Below are positions 63,569-64,000 of a stretch of 64,000 nucleotides of DNA, one piece after another (the first letter of the stretch is position 1; each line of letters opens with the position of its first letter). Origin of the DNA: a virus; the IMG/VR virus record IMGVR_UViG_3300043449_001732, positions 1 to 64,000 of that record; one strand, 5' to 3'. The notes beneath the pieces are model-generated. The model did not search any database. It worked only from the letters and a program-made list of their open reading frames with translations, and had not been told where the DNA came from. Made by a program: the position numbers and the translations under genes.

Positions 63569-64000
63569 TCAGTCGGGGGTTCCAGCTTCTGGTAGAAGTT
63601 CTCCGAGATGTTTGGATGCCTCCAGATCCACTGACTTGTTTGAGAAGATGCGCTGGGAACGGACCGAGTATTCTTGGACAACTTTGACTCCGTGTGGTAG
63701 GTGCTGACCGGCTTGGTAGGCGTTGCGGATGGCATCGAGGTTTGGGAGAACTTCTTGTTTGGTTCGGGGTTCAGTCCTTTCGTCAAGGACTTCTCCTGAC
63801 ATTGAACGTACCACGATTCGTTTGGTTGTGGTTGTTTCTTGCTCAATGCAGAATTTGCTGCGTTCTTCAGTGTCCCAAAACTCTGGGTCTGACGTGATCT
63901 CAACAGTTAACTCCTTCTTACGTATGAGGGTGAATTGATAATTGCGCCCACTGATCTTGTTGGAATCAGATGGCAGTGCACGCCGTAACCAATTTAGCAA
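63569..64000 (-). CDS. Hypothetical protein, cut by window end, at least 143 aa
   Basis: The 5' end lies beyond position 64000; the visible part starts LNWLRRALPSDSNKISGRNY. Mixed beta/alpha with a basic beta-rich segment (TTTTKRIVVRSMSGEVLDER). Not recognised. Confidence 0.6.
   Translation of the reverse strand: MLNWLRRALPSDSNKISGRNYQFTLIRKKELTVEITSDPEFWDTEERSKFCIEQETTTTKRIVVRSMSGEVLDERTEPRTKQEVLPNLDAIRNAYQAGQHLPHGVKVVQEYSVRSQRIFSNKSVDLEASKHLGELLPEAGTPD

Noticed and set aside
63547-63903. Upstream extension of the 63328-63546 gene
   Set aside because: It lies out of frame inside the 63569-64000 gene, which has the more protein-like composition.

Overview
The window looks like a large piece of a double-stranded DNA bacteriophage genome that infects a cyanobacterium (a cyanophage). 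It carries phage packaging and capsid genes (large terminase, portal, a probable major capsid protein), several tail-fibre and lysis enzymes, and the host-derived auxiliary genes typical of cyanophages: a high-light-inducible protein, an AdoMet decarboxylase and an NblA-like phycobilisome-degradation protein. No integrase, RNA polymerase or DNA polymerase was recognised, so lifestyle and full replication machinery cannot be decided from this window. Assignment to a named phage group is not claimed.

Layout. Positions 1-4610: a tightly packed leftward cluster of very small genes (22-119 aa), separated by repeated RNA-like hairpin elements; this resembles an early host-takeover operon. Positions 4710-44110: a mostly rightward late block. 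It starts with Ala/Gly-rich probable virion proteins (4712-13540), three small paralogues, a probable small terminase, the large terminase, an AbrB-like protein, the portal with a long out-of-frame overlapping gene, the probable major capsid protein and a second strongly codon-biased structural protein. It continues with virion peptidoglycan hydrolases (a circularly permuted M23 peptidase and a GH104-like lysozyme), adhesin-like proteins, a 914-aa internal or tail protein, a T4-type lysozyme, an NblA-like protein, two fibre proteins and a two-domain endolysin. A leftward metabolism/regulation operon (34691-38209: DUF3310, dCTP deaminase, Dam-like methyltransferase, HTH protein) interrupts it.

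Positions 44107-54400: a mainly leftward block with mobile endonucleases, a virion-like protein, a glycosyltransferase, AdoMet decarboxylase, a primase-helicase and a PD-(D/E)XK nuclease. A 425-bp non-coding segment (47617-48041) holds three copies of an ~80-bp element and may be an origin or control region. Positions 54453-59893: rightward small genes including the high-light-inducible protein and a methyltransferase, then a structured-RNA region with two tRNA-like elements flanking a leftward protein-kinase gene whose frame is broken at an A8 run. Positions 59890-64000: a leftward block with a Dps-like ferritin, a structural protein and small genes, the last cut by the window end.

How it fits together: the early cluster and the leftward blocks supply takeover, nucleotide, replication and recombination functions; the rightward block builds the particle and lyses the cell; HLIP, SpeD, NblA-like and Dps-like proteins would adjust host photosynthesis, polyamines and iron/oxidative stress. 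A recurrent TATAATTRA motif in front of several rightward genes is a candidate late promoter. At least six HNH, GIY-YIG or endonuclease-VII type genes show heavy homing-endonuclease traffic.
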